Shown in pieces: positions 51,863 to 60,352 of a stretch of DNA of 64,000 bases. This DNA comes from an uncultured Eubacteriales bacterium (lineage in GTDB: Bacteria > Bacillota > Clostridia > Lachnospirales > Lachnospiraceae). How positions within the stretch are numbered: position 1 is the stretch's first letter; each line of letters begins with the position of its first letter. Location: assembly GCA_900318405.1 (NCBI GenBank), contig ONKP01000004.1:17120-81119 (forward strand), given 5' to 3'. The notes beneath the pieces are model-generated. The model made no database searches. It saw nothing but the letters and a program-made list of their open reading frames with translations, and was not told the origin of the DNA. The translations under genes and the position numbers were made by a program.

Positions 51863-53197
51863 TTATTCCGCCTTATCTGCATCATCCTGTGTGTCTTCTG
51901 ATACTGCACTGTCCTCTGCATCTTCTAACGCGTCCTCAGCAGTTTCCGTGCTGTCCTCTGCGTTCTCTGCCTCTTCCGCAGGATCTGCATCTGTCAGTTC
52001 TGTGCTGTCATCAGTGTCATTTTCCGGGACAGCTTCATCTGCAGCATCATAATCTTCCGCTGATTCCTCGAAGCTGCTCTCTTCCTCATTATCCTCTTCA
52101 GCATCCTCGCCGTATGCTTCCTCTGCGTCAAAGATACCTTCTTCTCTCGCCTGTGTCTCATTCTTGATATCGATCTTGTATCCTGTGAGACGGGCTGCCA
52201 GGCGGGCATTCTGGCCTTCCTTGCCGATTGCCAGCGAAAGCTGATAGTCCGGAACAACGACAAGTGCCTGACGGTCTTCCTGATCTGCCAGTACGGTGAT
52301 GACCTTTGCGGGCGAGAGCGCATTCTCGATCAGCTGCGCCTCATTTTCATCCCAGTTGATGATATCGATCTTCTCCCCGTCAAGCTCATCGACGATCGTA
52401 TCAACCCTGCTGCCCTTGATACCTACGCAGGCACCGACCGCGTCGACATTTTCATCATTGGACCATACGGCGATCTTCGTGCGGGATCCGGCTTCACGCG
52501 CGATGGCACGCACTTCGATGATGCCGTTCTGGATCTCGGCCACTTCCTCTTCAAAGAGGCAGGCAACCAGCTCCTTGCACTTTCTGGATACGATGATCCT
52601 CGGTCCCTTGGGCGTATCCGTAACGCTCTTGATATAAACCTTCACGCGTTCGTTCGGTTTCAGCGTCTCGCCGGGAACCATCTCACGCTCTGTGAGGAGT
52701 GCATCGGTTCTGCCCAGATCAATGCTGACATTGTTGTTGATCACGCGCTGTACCGTACCGGTAACCACGTGTTTTTCCTTCTCCTTATACTCGTTGTACA
52801 GAAGGCTTCTCTCCTGCTCGCGGATCTTCTGGACGATGGTATTACGCGCCGTATGAGCGGCAATGCGTGAAAACTGTTTTGAATCGATCTCGATACGGAT
52901 GTCATCGCCGATCTGAGCCGTCGAATCATATTCAAAAGCTTCCTGCTGCGTGATCTCCGTCTCCGGATTTTCCACTTCCTCCACAACCTTGCGCACCTGA
53001 TAGATATGCGGCTGGCAGGTTTCCGGATCGATCGTGACCAGACTGTTATCCGTGTGGTGCTGGTATTTGTATGCCTGCTGCAGGGAATCTTCAATGGCCT
53101 GCAGCAGTGATTCCTTGCTGATGCCTTTTTCTTTCTCCAGAAGATTCAGAATCTCTACCATATTATCCTGCGGTTCGGCCTTTTTCTTTGCACGCAT
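51863..53197 (-). CDS. nusA: Transcription termination/antitermination factor NusA
   Basis: The 444-residue protein has an N-terminal RNA-polymerase-binding domain, an S1 domain (VVTGTVQRVINNNVSIDLGR) and two KH domains (EVRAIAREAGSRTKIAVWS, GACVGIKGSRVDTIVDEL and the SLAIGKEGQNARLAARLTG block). After residue 350 comes an extremely acidic, Ala/Asp/Glu-rich tail of about 90 residues, which is not part of the basic NusA of Bacillus. The AGGAGG site is about 14 bases before the ATG. It is the second gene of the operon, after rimP. Confidence 0.96.
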   Translation of the reverse strand: MRAKKKAEPQDNMVEILNLLEKEKGISKESLLQAIEDSLQQAYKYQHHTDNSLVTIDPETCQPHIYQVRKVVEEVENPETEITQQEAFEYDSTAQIGDDIRIEIDSKQFSRIAAHTARNTIVQKIREQERSLLYNEYKEKEKHVVTGTVQRVINNNVSIDLGRTDALLTEREMVPGETLKPNERVKVYIKSVTDTPKGPRIIVSRKCKELVACLFEEEVAEIQNGIIEVRAIAREAGSRTKIAVWSNDENVDAVGACVGIKGSRVDTIVDELDGEKIDIINWDENEAQLIENALSPAKVITVLADQEDRQALVVVPDYQLSLAIGKEGQNARLAARLTGYKIDIKNETQAREEGIFDAEEAYGEDAEEDNEEESSFEESAEDYDAADEAVPENDTDDSTELTDADPAEEAENAEDSTETAEDALEDAEDSAVSEDTQDDADKAE

Positions 53198-53301
53198 TTT
53201 TCTTCTCTTGTCCTCCTGTTTATCTGCTGTGATCTACAGAACGGGATAAAACGCCTTATACTGTTTTATCTCATCATCGCGGCATTCGCCGTTCTCATCG
53301 T

Positions 53302-53769
53302 TTACCAGTCAAAAGCCATCCGGATCAGGGAAATATCTGCCCTGTTGAATGTCTTTTCTCCGCCGTCATCATCCAGATCCAGTGTAACCGTATCATCGCT
53401 GTAATCCTTCAGAACGCCGGTGAAACTCTTCTCATGATCAATGATTTTGTAGGTGTGTACTTCCACACGCTGTCCGAGTGCCCGCTTATAATCCCGTTCT
53501 TTCTTCAGCGGTCTGCCGAGTCCGGGAGAACTCACTTCAAGCACATAGGCATCGTCGATAAAATCGGCAGCGTCCAGCTTTTCCTCAAACGCGCGGCTGA
53601 TGATTTCACAGTCATCGATCGTGATACCGCCCTCTTTATCGCAGTATGCCCTGAGATACCAGGTGCCGGCTTCCTTTACATATTCCAGATCGACGAACTC
53701 ATACGTGTCACCGATCACGGATAGTAAAATCTCCTCGGCCTTTTTTTCTATTTCTTCTGTTCTGCTCAA
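53302..53769 (-). CDS. rimP: Ribosome maturation factor RimP, TTG start
   Basis: The 155-residue protein helps 30S assembly. The N-terminal alpha-beta domain has YEFVDLEYVKEAGTWYLRAY and ends with the VLEVSSPGLGRPLKKERDY motif. An SH3-like C-terminal domain follows (TGVLKDYSDDTVTLDLD). TTG at 53769 lies seven bases after GGAGG, and no in-frame ATG fits. It is the first gene of the nusA-infB operon. Confidence 0.95.
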   Translation of the reverse strand: MSRTEEIEKKAEEILLSVIGDTYEFVDLEYVKEAGTWYLRAYCDKEGGITIDDCEIISRAFEEKLDAADFIDDAYVLEVSSPGLGRPLKKERDYKRALGQRVEVHTYKIIDHEKSFTGVLKDYSDDTVTLDLDDDGGEKTFNRADISLIRMAFDW

Positions 53770-53814
53770 TCGGATTCCTCCCTGTCCGTACCCGGAAGCA
53801 GCCCGGACAACGAA

Positions 53815-53842
53815 CAGGAGTGGACCTCTCGGCCCACTCCTG
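53815..53842 (-). ncRNA. Hairpin in the rimP leader
   Basis: CAGGAGTGG and CCACTCCTG (53815-53823, 53834-53842) pair perfectly. It lies just past the predicted transcription start, within the rimP 5' leader, and might regulate expression or protect the mRNA end. Whether it is functional is not shown. Confidence 0.5.
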
Positions 53843-53867
53843 CTTTAGTCAACTATTAACATGCACA

Positions 53868-53896
53868 ACTCTAACACCATTGAGGCGGTATTGCAA
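53868..53896 (-). promoter_or_regulatory. Promoter of the rimP-nusA-infB operon
   Basis: On the minus strand TTGCAA (53891-53896) and TAGAGT (53868-53873) are separated by 17 bases. Confidence 0.55.
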
Positions 53897-53986
53897 GCTT
53901 TTTCGCGTACTTTCGGCATTTTCACAGACTTTCTGCATGCTTTCGGCCTCCTGTCACCTCTGGCAGATTCTGCAACTGCAAAATAA

Positions 53987-54901
53987 TTATGATTCCCGGA
54001 TATGCACATCCAGCTGATTGTACGGGATCTCGATGCCGCCCTCATCGAAAGCTTTCTTGACACGCTCGTTGGTATCCCAGACCGTCTGCACGTAGTCTGA
54101 TGTCTTTACCGTCGCGCGCAGCTGAAGGACGACCGCACTGTCTCCCAGTTCGCTGACGACCACTGTTGCGGACGAAGCATCCATCCTGCTGTCCGCGCGG
54201 ATGATCTCCCAGAGAATCTCCTTTGCTTTTTCCAGGTCAGCGGCATAGGAAACCGGACAGTTGATCATAACAAGTCTCTTGCCCGAGGACGAATAGTTGG
54301 TGACCTGATTGTTCGTGAGAGAGGAATTCGGCAGAGAGACCAGTTCGTGGCTGACCATTTCGATGGTGGTGTAGTACATTTCAATCCTGACGACGGTTCC
54401 CTCCGCGTTCAGCGCCGGCACCTTGATGTAATCCCCGACGCGGAATGGTTTCAGCGCGAGGATCAGGATGCCGCCCGCAAAGTTGGAGAGCGTTCCCTGT
54501 ACGGCGAGCGATATGCCCACGCCGGCTGCCGCCACGATCGCTGCGATCGTGCTGGCTTCCACAATATTGAGCCATATACAGATCTCAACGATCGTCAGGA
54601 TCATGATGCCCCAGGTGATCACGGAGGTCACGAAGGAGCGGACAGATGGGTCGACCTTTCGGCCGGCCATACGCCTGTCGATGAACCTGCAGAACTTTTT
54701 CAGCACCTTCCACAGGACAAAAATGATCAGGACGCCGACACCGATGCGTATCAGATAATTGAGCGCCTGTCCTCCGAATGTCTCAAGCCATTTGCCGAAG
54801 CCTCCGGTCTGCATGGCGTTCTCTGACGTCGCCGCCAGATCCTCCAGCGTCGTCTGGCCGCAGCTTGTTGATGAAGTTCCGCTTAAATAATCCACTGCCA
54901 T
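53987..54901 (-). CDS. MscS-family small-conductance mechanosensitive channel
   Basis: The 304-residue protein has three membrane helices followed by the MscS pore motif VGISLAVQGTLSNFAGGILI and the RVGDYIKVPALNAEGTVVRI beta domain. The C-terminal alpha-beta domain ends DEGGIEIPYNQLDVHI. It opens under membrane tension, protecting the cell from sudden loss of osmotic strength. The start is ATG 54901, two bases after the GlgB stop codon. A GTG at 54907 overlaps it and is less likely. Transcription probably continues from the glgB-like gene. Confidence 0.93.
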   Translation of the reverse strand: MAVDYLSGTSSTSCGQTTLEDLAATSENAMQTGGFGKWLETFGGQALNYLIRIGVGVLIIFVLWKVLKKFCRFIDRRMAGRKVDPSVRSFVTSVITWGIMILTIVEICIWLNIVEASTIAAIVAAAGVGISLAVQGTLSNFAGGILILALKPFRVGDYIKVPALNAEGTVVRIEMYYTTIEMVSHELVSLPNSSLTNNQVTNYSSSGKRLVMINCPVSYAADLEKAKEILWEIIRADSRMDASSATVVVSELGDSAVVLQLRATVKTSDYVQTVWDTNERVKKAFDEGGIEIPYNQLDVHIRES

Positions 54902-54903
54902 GA

Positions 54904-57651
54904 TCACTTCTGTGTTTTCTTCGCCTTATTCGCCGCAGACTGCACTTTTTTCGCTGTATCCGTGGCAGCCGTCTCTACCTTTTTCGCTGTATCCGCAGCC
55001 GCTGTCTGCACCTTCTTCGCTGTGTCCGCTGCGGCTGTCTCCACCCTTTTTGCTGTATCCGCAGCAGCCGTCTCTACCTTCTTTGCTGTATCCGCAGCCG
55101 CTGTCTGTACCTTCTTTGCCGTGTCCGCTGCTGCCGTCTGTACTTTCTTTGCTGTGTCCGCTGCTGCCGTTCCTATCTTTTTTGCTGTATCTGCGGCTGT
55201 CGTCTTTGCTTTTTTCGCTGTATCAGAAGCTGTCGATTTTGCTTTTTTCGTTCCGGACGCGGAAGACTTCGATGTCTTCTTTGTTTTAACTGCACCTGTC
55301 TGCGCTTTCTTCGGTTTATCCGCTGTCTCTGTCTGCGCCTTACCGGCCTTACCCGACGCTTCGCCATCAGCCTTCCTTGATTTCACTGCCGGCGCCGGAG
55401 CTTCGGTCTCTTTTCCGTGTTCAGAAGTCATCCGGATAACCGGCTCCGTGAAGCGGTAAACCGCTACCGCGAGAGGCGCGACACGGATCTTGATGGAATC
55501 CCTGCGCTCATCCTGCTCGACCGCACGGCTCAGCTTGACTCTCGGATTGGTCACGCCTGTCCCGCCGAATTCCTCAGAATCGCTTGTAAAAATCTCCTTG
55601 TACTTGCCGGGATACGGAACACCGACCATGAAATTCTCATAGGTGACATTGGAAAAGTTGGCCACAATCAGGAGCGTTTCCTCCGTCTTCATGCTCTTGC
55701 GCAGATAGACGAGCATATTGCGCTCCCAGTCCAGATTGCTGATCCACTCAAAGCCCTCCGGATTCTCATCCAGCTGATAGAGCGCCGGCTGGCTGTGGTA
55801 CAGTTTCAGAAGCGCTCTGGTGAAGGCAGTCATCTGTCTGCCCTCCGGCGTATCTGCTTCCTCCCAGCTGACCCCGCCTGCTGCCGTCTCCGGCGATCTC
55901 TGTGCGAAATCCTGTCCCATCGTGATCAGTTTCTTGCCCGGATGAGTCATCAGATAGGCATACGTCAGGCGGAGATTGGCCATCTTCAGCTCGGGCTTTG
56001 CACCCGGCATCTTGCTGATCAGCGCCTTGCCTCCGTCGCTCAGAAGATCATGCGACAGAGCCAGGATAAATTTTTCGCTGTACATGTACACGGAGCTGAA
56101 CGTCAGATCATCCTGATGCGCCCCGCGGAAAAGCGGATCCAGCTGGATATAGTTCATATAGTCATGAATGCAGCCGTTGTTCCACTTGTAATCGAAGCCG
56201 AGTCCTCCGCCGGATACACTGCCGGTCACCTGCGGGAATCCCGTCTCCTCTTCTGCAGCCGTGATGACACCCGGAAATTCCCGGTGAATCGTCTGATTCA
56301 GATTTTTCAGAAAAGCAATGGCCTCGAGATTCTCATTGCCGCCGTACATGTTCGCGATCCACTGCCCGGCTTTGCGGCCGTAGTCCAGATACACCATCGT
56401 TGCGACGTCGTTGATGCGCAGGCCGTCCGCGTGATATGTCGTCAGCCAGAACATGGCACTCGAGATGAGGAAACTGCAGACCTCACCCCTGCCGTAATTG
56501 AAGATCAGGCTTCCGCTGAACGGATGCACGCCCTTCTTCGGATCCAGATGCTCATAGAGACAGGTCCCGTCGAACGAGGCAAGTCCCTCGTTTCCTCTCG
56601 CGAAGCAGCCCGGCACCCAGTCAAGGATGACGCCGATGCCCGCCGCATGCATGGTCTCCATGAACGAGAAGAAGTCCTGCGGCGTTCCGCAGCGTCCCGT
56701 CGGTGCGAAAAATCCGCTGGTGGCATATCCCATGCTCTCATCGTCCGGATACTCCATCACCGGCATGAGCTCTACGTGGGTATAGCCCATGGATTTCACA
56801 TAATCGGCCACCTGCGGCGCGATCTCCGCGTAGGTATACGCTGAACCGTCCTCCCTGCGCTTCCACGTGCTGATGTTGAGCTCATACACCGCCATCGGTG
56901 CGGAGCCGACATCCTTTACCTCTCTTCCGGCAATCCAGTCAGCATCCTTCCATTCGTGCGTGATATCTGTCACGATGGAGGCGCCGCCATTTCCCTGCTG
57001 AAAAGCAAATCCGCAGGGATCCGGTTTCAGATAGACAAGTCCTGCCTTTGTTTTTATCTCATACTTATAAAAGCTGCCGTCCCCGACGTCCGGTACGAAG
57101 ACTTCAAAAATACCCGACTCCAGCCGGTTCATCTGATGGAGACGGCCGTCCCATCCGTTAAAATCACCCACAACGGATACGCGGACCGCGTTCGGTGCCC
57201 ATACGGCGAAGTAAACGCCATCCGCTCCGTTAATGGTCATCCTGTGTGCGCCGAGCTTCTCAAAGGCATGCGCGCTGATACCGTTCACAAAGCGCGTCTC
57301 GTCCTTTTCCGTGATCTGGCATGGATAAGCGTACGGGTCTTTTACCGCCTTTCCCTGGTCAGGTTCATCTTCCAGGATGAAATCATACGGCGGTATTTTT
57401 TTACCGTTGAGCATGACGGCGAAGTAACCCGCCTCATCCTCCTGAACCATGGGGATCGTCTTTCCGCCGGACCGGATGCTGACATTTTCCCTGCCGGGGA
57501 AAAATGCCTGCACCAGAATGCCGTCGTCCGTCACATGCGGACCGAGGATCCGGCGCGGCCGGTCCTCCTCCGCGTAAACGACAGCCTCAATCTCCGACCA
57601 GTCCATGCGGTCGTAAACTCTGCTCTCCATACTTTTCTCACTGCTGCGCAT
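54904..57651 (-). CDS. glgB: GlgB-family (branching enzyme-like) protein with altered active site and repeat tail
   Basis: The 915-residue protein has CBM48-like N-terminal segments (FFPGRENVSIR; YFAVWAPNAVRVSVVGDFNGW), a GH13 catalytic barrel, a beta-sandwich domain and a long tail. The barrel matches glycogen branching enzyme overall, for example GVILDWVPGCF, YATSGFFAPTGRCGTPQDF and ALSHDLLSDGGK. Several catalytic positions differ: the nucleophile Asp of RVDAV is Asn (GLRINDVATM, residue 414), and the His of DWVPGHF is Cys (residue 349). The acid/base region AAEEETGFP and the His-Asp pair remain. It may be a pseudoenzyme or have changed specificity. Residues 810-908 are nine 11-residue repeats. 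It lies 16 bp after ftsH. Confidence 0.85.
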   Translation of the reverse strand: MRSSEKSMESRVYDRMDWSEIEAVVYAEEDRPRRILGPHVTDDGILVQAFFPGRENVSIRSGGKTIPMVQEDEAGYFAVMLNGKKIPPYDFILEDEPDQGKAVKDPYAYPCQITEKDETRFVNGISAHAFEKLGAHRMTINGADGVYFAVWAPNAVRVSVVGDFNGWDGRLHQMNRLESGIFEVFVPDVGDGSFYKYEIKTKAGLVYLKPDPCGFAFQQGNGGASIVTDITHEWKDADWIAGREVKDVGSAPMAVYELNISTWKRREDGSAYTYAEIAPQVADYVKSMGYTHVELMPVMEYPDDESMGYATSGFFAPTGRCGTPQDFFSFMETMHAAGIGVILDWVPGCFARGNEGLASFDGTCLYEHLDPKKGVHPFSGSLIFNYGRGEVCSFLISSAMFWLTTYHADGLRINDVATMVYLDYGRKAGQWIANMYGGNENLEAIAFLKNLNQTIHREFPGVITAAEEETGFPQVTGSVSGGGLGFDYKWNNGCIHDYMNYIQLDPLFRGAHQDDLTFSSVYMYSEKFILALSHDLLSDGGKALISKMPGAKPELKMANLRLTYAYLMTHPGKKLITMGQDFAQRSPETAAGGVSWEEADTPEGRQMTAFTRALLKLYHSQPALYQLDENPEGFEWISNLDWERNMLVYLRKSMKTEETLLIVANFSNVTYENFMVGVPYPGKYKEIFTSDSEEFGGTGVTNPRVKLSRAVEQDERRDSIKIRVAPLAVAVYRFTEPVIRMTSEHGKETEAPAPAVKSRKADGEASGKAGKAQTETADKPKKAQTGAVKTKKTSKSSASGTKKAKSTASDTAKKAKTTAADTAKKIGTAAADTAKKVQTAAADTAKKVQTAAADTAKKVETAAADTAKRVETAAADTAKKVQTAAADTAKKVETAATDTAKKVQSAANKAKKTQK
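54928..55224 (-). repeat. Nine tandem 33-bp units encoding DTAKKVxTAAA-type repeats
   Basis: The coding repeat gives nine 11-residue units (DTAKKVQTAAA, DTAKKVETAAA and variants) at the C-terminus of the GlgB-like protein. The period and composition resemble group 3 LEA-type amphipathic helices. Confidence 0.92.
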
Positions 57652-57667
57652 AAGTCAGGCCCTCCTG

Positions 57668-59572
57668 TTACTGCTGTACCGGCTGCTCAGGCGTTTCTGT
57701 GCTTTCTCCGCCCTCGGAACCATCTTCGTTCTTATCCGTGATCTGCTCCGGTTTCTTATTCAGGATCGACATAAATTCTTCGCCTGTGATCGTCTCTCTC
57801 TCATACAGGTATTTTGCCAGTTCATGCAGCTTGCCCATATGGGAACTGATGAGATCTTTTGCCTTTGCGTACTCCTTCTGCACTTCCTGTACGACCATCT
57901 GGTCGATGCGGCTTGCCGTCTCCTCGGAACATGCGAGGGATGTGTCACCGCCCAGATACTTGTTCGTCACGGTCTCCAGTGCCACCATACCGAACTCGTC
58001 GCTCATGCCGTAGCGGGTGATCATGGCTCTCGCCACCTTTGTCGCCTGCTCGATATCATTGGAAGCACCGGTCGTGATGGAATGGAACACAAGCTCCTCC
58101 GCGACACGGCCGCCGGTCAGTGTGGCGATCTTGTTTTCGAGCTCCTCTCTGCTCAGCAGATTGTGCTCGCCTTCATCTACCTGCAGCGTATAGCCCAGTG
58201 CGCCCGAGGTTCTCGGAATGATCGTGATCTTCGTAACCGGAGCGGAATTCGTCTGCAGCGCCGCAACAAGGGCATGTCCTGTCTCGTGATAGGAAACGAT
58301 CAGTTTTTCCTTTGTCGTCAGCACCTTGTTCTTCTTCTGATATCCGGCGATAACCGTTTCCACAGACTCCATCAGGTCGCTCTGTACAACGAACTTACGT
58401 CCGTCACGGACGGCATTGATGGCAGCCTCATTGATCATATTGGCAAGCTCAGCACCGGATGCGCCGGCTGCTGTTCTCGCAACCTCGTTGAAATCGACAT
58501 TGTCGGAGATCTTGATATCTCTGGCGTGCAGCTTCAGGATCTCCTCACGGCCCTTCAGGTCGGGCAGCTCGACCGGAATTCTGCGGTCGAAACGGCCGGG
58601 TCTCGTCAGGGCCGGATCCAGGGAATCCGGACGGTTGGTCGCACCGAGGATGATAACACCCTTCTTGGCATCAAAGCCATCCATCTCCGCAAGGAGCTGG
58701 TTCAGCGTCTGCTCACGCTCATCGTTGCCGGTATATCCGCCGCCGTCACGCTTCTTACCGATGGTATCGATCTCATCGATAAAAACAATGCAGGGCGCTT
58801 TTTCATTGGCCTGCTTGAAGAGATCACGGACCTTCGCGGCACCCATGCCGACGAACATCTCTACAAACTCAGAGCCTGAGATGGAGAAGAACGGTACATC
58901 GGCCTCGCCGGCGACTGCTTTTGCCAGCAGCGTTTTACCGGTTCCGGGCGGGCCTACGAGCAGAGCACCCTTCGGCATTTTTGCACCGATCTCATTGTAC
59001 TTCTGCGGGTTGTGCAGGAAATCGACAAGCTCCTGCAGCAGAGCCTTCGCCTCATCCTCACCGGCTACGTCAGAAAATTTGATACCGGTCTCGGCCTGTA
59101 CGTAGACCTTGGCATTGCTTTTGCCGAACTGCATGGCATCACCCATGCCGCCGCCTAATCTCTTGCTGAGCGAACGCGTCAGCCAGATACTGAGCAGATA
59201 GATAACTACAAGCGGCAGGATCCAGCTGAGCAGGAAGCTCACCACCGGATTGGCCTGCGTCTCGATCGGGCTCTCAAAATCCTCGATACCCGCATCATAC
59301 AGACGGTCTACCAGTTTGTAGTCCTCCATGATGCCGGTTCTGTACTCCTGCCCGGACTTATCCGTGAAATAGATCGTGTCGTCCGATGTGTTCACCTCGA
59401 CCTGATCGATTTCCTGTTCGTCGAGCATCTTGAGAAACCCGCCATAGGTTGATTCCCTGATCTTCTGCCGTGACACGCTCGGAATGAGCAGAAGGTTCAG
59501 CAGGATCAGGATGATCATGGCAATTACGTAGTAAAAAATCAGGGGTTTTCTGTCGTTCTTAACTTCTTTCAA
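57668..59572 (-). CDS. ftsH: ATP-dependent zinc metalloprotease FtsH, TTG start
   Basis: The 634-residue membrane protease degrades misfolded and regulatory proteins. Two N-terminal helices flank a short external domain. The AAA domain has [12 protein letters not shown], the Walker [12 protein letters not shown] and the SRH region [19 protein letters not shown]. The metalloprotease has HETGH (HExxH) with the third ligand further on. The frame starts at TTG 59578, but TTG 59572 has GAGG eight bases upstream and fits the usual MKExxK start. No ATG is available. It is preceded by greA and followed closely by the GlgB-like gene. Confidence 0.95.
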   Translation of the reverse strand: MKEVKNDRKPLIFYYVIAMIILILLNLLLIPSVSRQKIRESTYGGFLKMLDEQEIDQVEVNTSDDTIYFTDKSGQEYRTGIMEDYKLVDRLYDAGIEDFESPIETQANPVVSFLLSWILPLVVIYLLSIWLTRSLSKRLGGGMGDAMQFGKSNAKVYVQAETGIKFSDVAGEDEAKALLQELVDFLHNPQKYNEIGAKMPKGALLVGPPGTGKTLLAKAVAGEADVPFFSISGSEFVEMFVGMGAAKVRDLFKQANEKAPCIVFIDEIDTIGKKRDGGGYTGNDEREQTLNQLLAEMDGFDAKKGVIILGATNRPDSLDPALTRPGRFDRRIPVELPDLKGREEILKLHARDIKISDNVDFNEVARTAAGASGAELANMINEAAINAVRDGRKFVVQSDLMESVETVIAGYQKKNKVLTTKEKLIVSYHETGHALVAALQTNSAPVTKITIIPRTSGALGYTLQVDEGEHNLLSREELENKIATLTGGRVAEELVFHSITTGASNDIEQATKVARAMITRYGMSDEFGMVALETVTNKYLGGDTSLACSEETASRIDQMVVQEVQKEYAKAKDLISSHMGKLHELAKYLYERETITGEEFMSILNKKPEQITDKNEDGSEGGESTETPEQPVQQ

Positions 59573-59679
59573 TGGCAATACCTCTTTCTTTCTCCCGGTT
59601 TTTCAGCGCCGGAAGATGACACACGCATGTGTGCTCTCAGAGGAATTTCTCCGAGTGACCTCTCCGGACCGCAGCCTGA

Positions 59680-60183
59680 TCAGTAGCGTCTCAGACGGTC
59701 TGTTTCCTCCTCGCCGGGATTCTCCACCTTCAGGATCTCCACATCGTAATGCATGCCGCCGTTGACATTCACGTGGCATACATCGCCGGCGCGGTGTCCC
59801 ATCAGTGCCTTGCCGATCGGAGACTCCGGTGTGATTCTTCCTTCCATGGAATCCGCCCGCACGCTCGTGACGACCTTCAGGACCATGGGCTCGTCTCTTC
59901 CCGGCATCTTCAGCGTAACTCTCCGGTTGATGCCCACCTGATCGTCAGCCATCTTGTCCTCGATGATCACGGCTGTATCGATCATGCGCTGCAGGTAATT
60001 GATGCGGCTGTTGTTTTCCCTGTTGGCCTTCCTCGCCGCATAGTACTCAAAGTTCTCCGAGAGATCGCCCTGCGCTCTGGCCTCCTGAATTTCCTTCAGG
60101 ATCTTGGGGCGGTCGACCAGGGTTCTGTGGTCGATCTCTTCCTGCATCTTCTTTATATCACTTTTTGTCAGTTTGTCATGCAT
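59680..60183 (-). CDS. greA: Transcript cleavage factor GreA/GreB
   Basis: This 167-residue factor rescues stalled RNA polymerase by RNA cleavage. The acidic tip GDLSENFEYYAARKANR with the two carboxylates is conserved, as is the C-terminal FKBP-like domain with SPIGKALMGHRAGD. The start is ATG 60183 behind a weak GAAAGAG site. It lies between the M18 aminopeptidase and ftsH genes. Confidence 0.94.
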   Translation of the reverse strand: MHDKLTKSDIKKMQEEIDHRTLVDRPKILKEIQEARAQGDLSENFEYYAARKANRENNSRINYLQRMIDTAVIIEDKMADDQVGINRRVTLKMPGRDEPMVLKVVTSVRADSMEGRITPESPIGKALMGHRAGDVCHVNVNGGMHYDVEILKVENPGEEETDRLRRY

Positions 60184-60276
60184 AATAATACTCTTTCATT
60201 AAAAACTTTACGCATCAGATTAGCAGCTGCCACAGCGACTGGCTCACTAACTGGCGAAACCTGAATGCTGAAATAA

Positions 60277-60352
60277 GTCGTCGCAAAGCCATATCCGGCC
60301 TTGCACACCCTTCGGGATGTGCAGTCCGTCTCTGGCATGCGACTGGACTTAT
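60277..60352 (+). repeat. Copy C of the roughly 75-bp dispersed repeat
   Basis: It aligns with copy B (30985-31058) over its full length. Its right end overlaps the stop codon of the M18 aminopeptidase gene (60349-60351). Inner blocks TGCACACCC and GGGaTGTGCA pair around TTC. Flanking GAAATAAGTC and GGACTTATTTC are inverted repeats. Confidence 0.85.

Noticed and set aside
53815-53842. Terminator of the MscS gene
   Set aside because: The hairpin lies about 145 bp past that gene, lacks a T-run and sits downstream of the predicted rimP promoter, so a leader role fits better.
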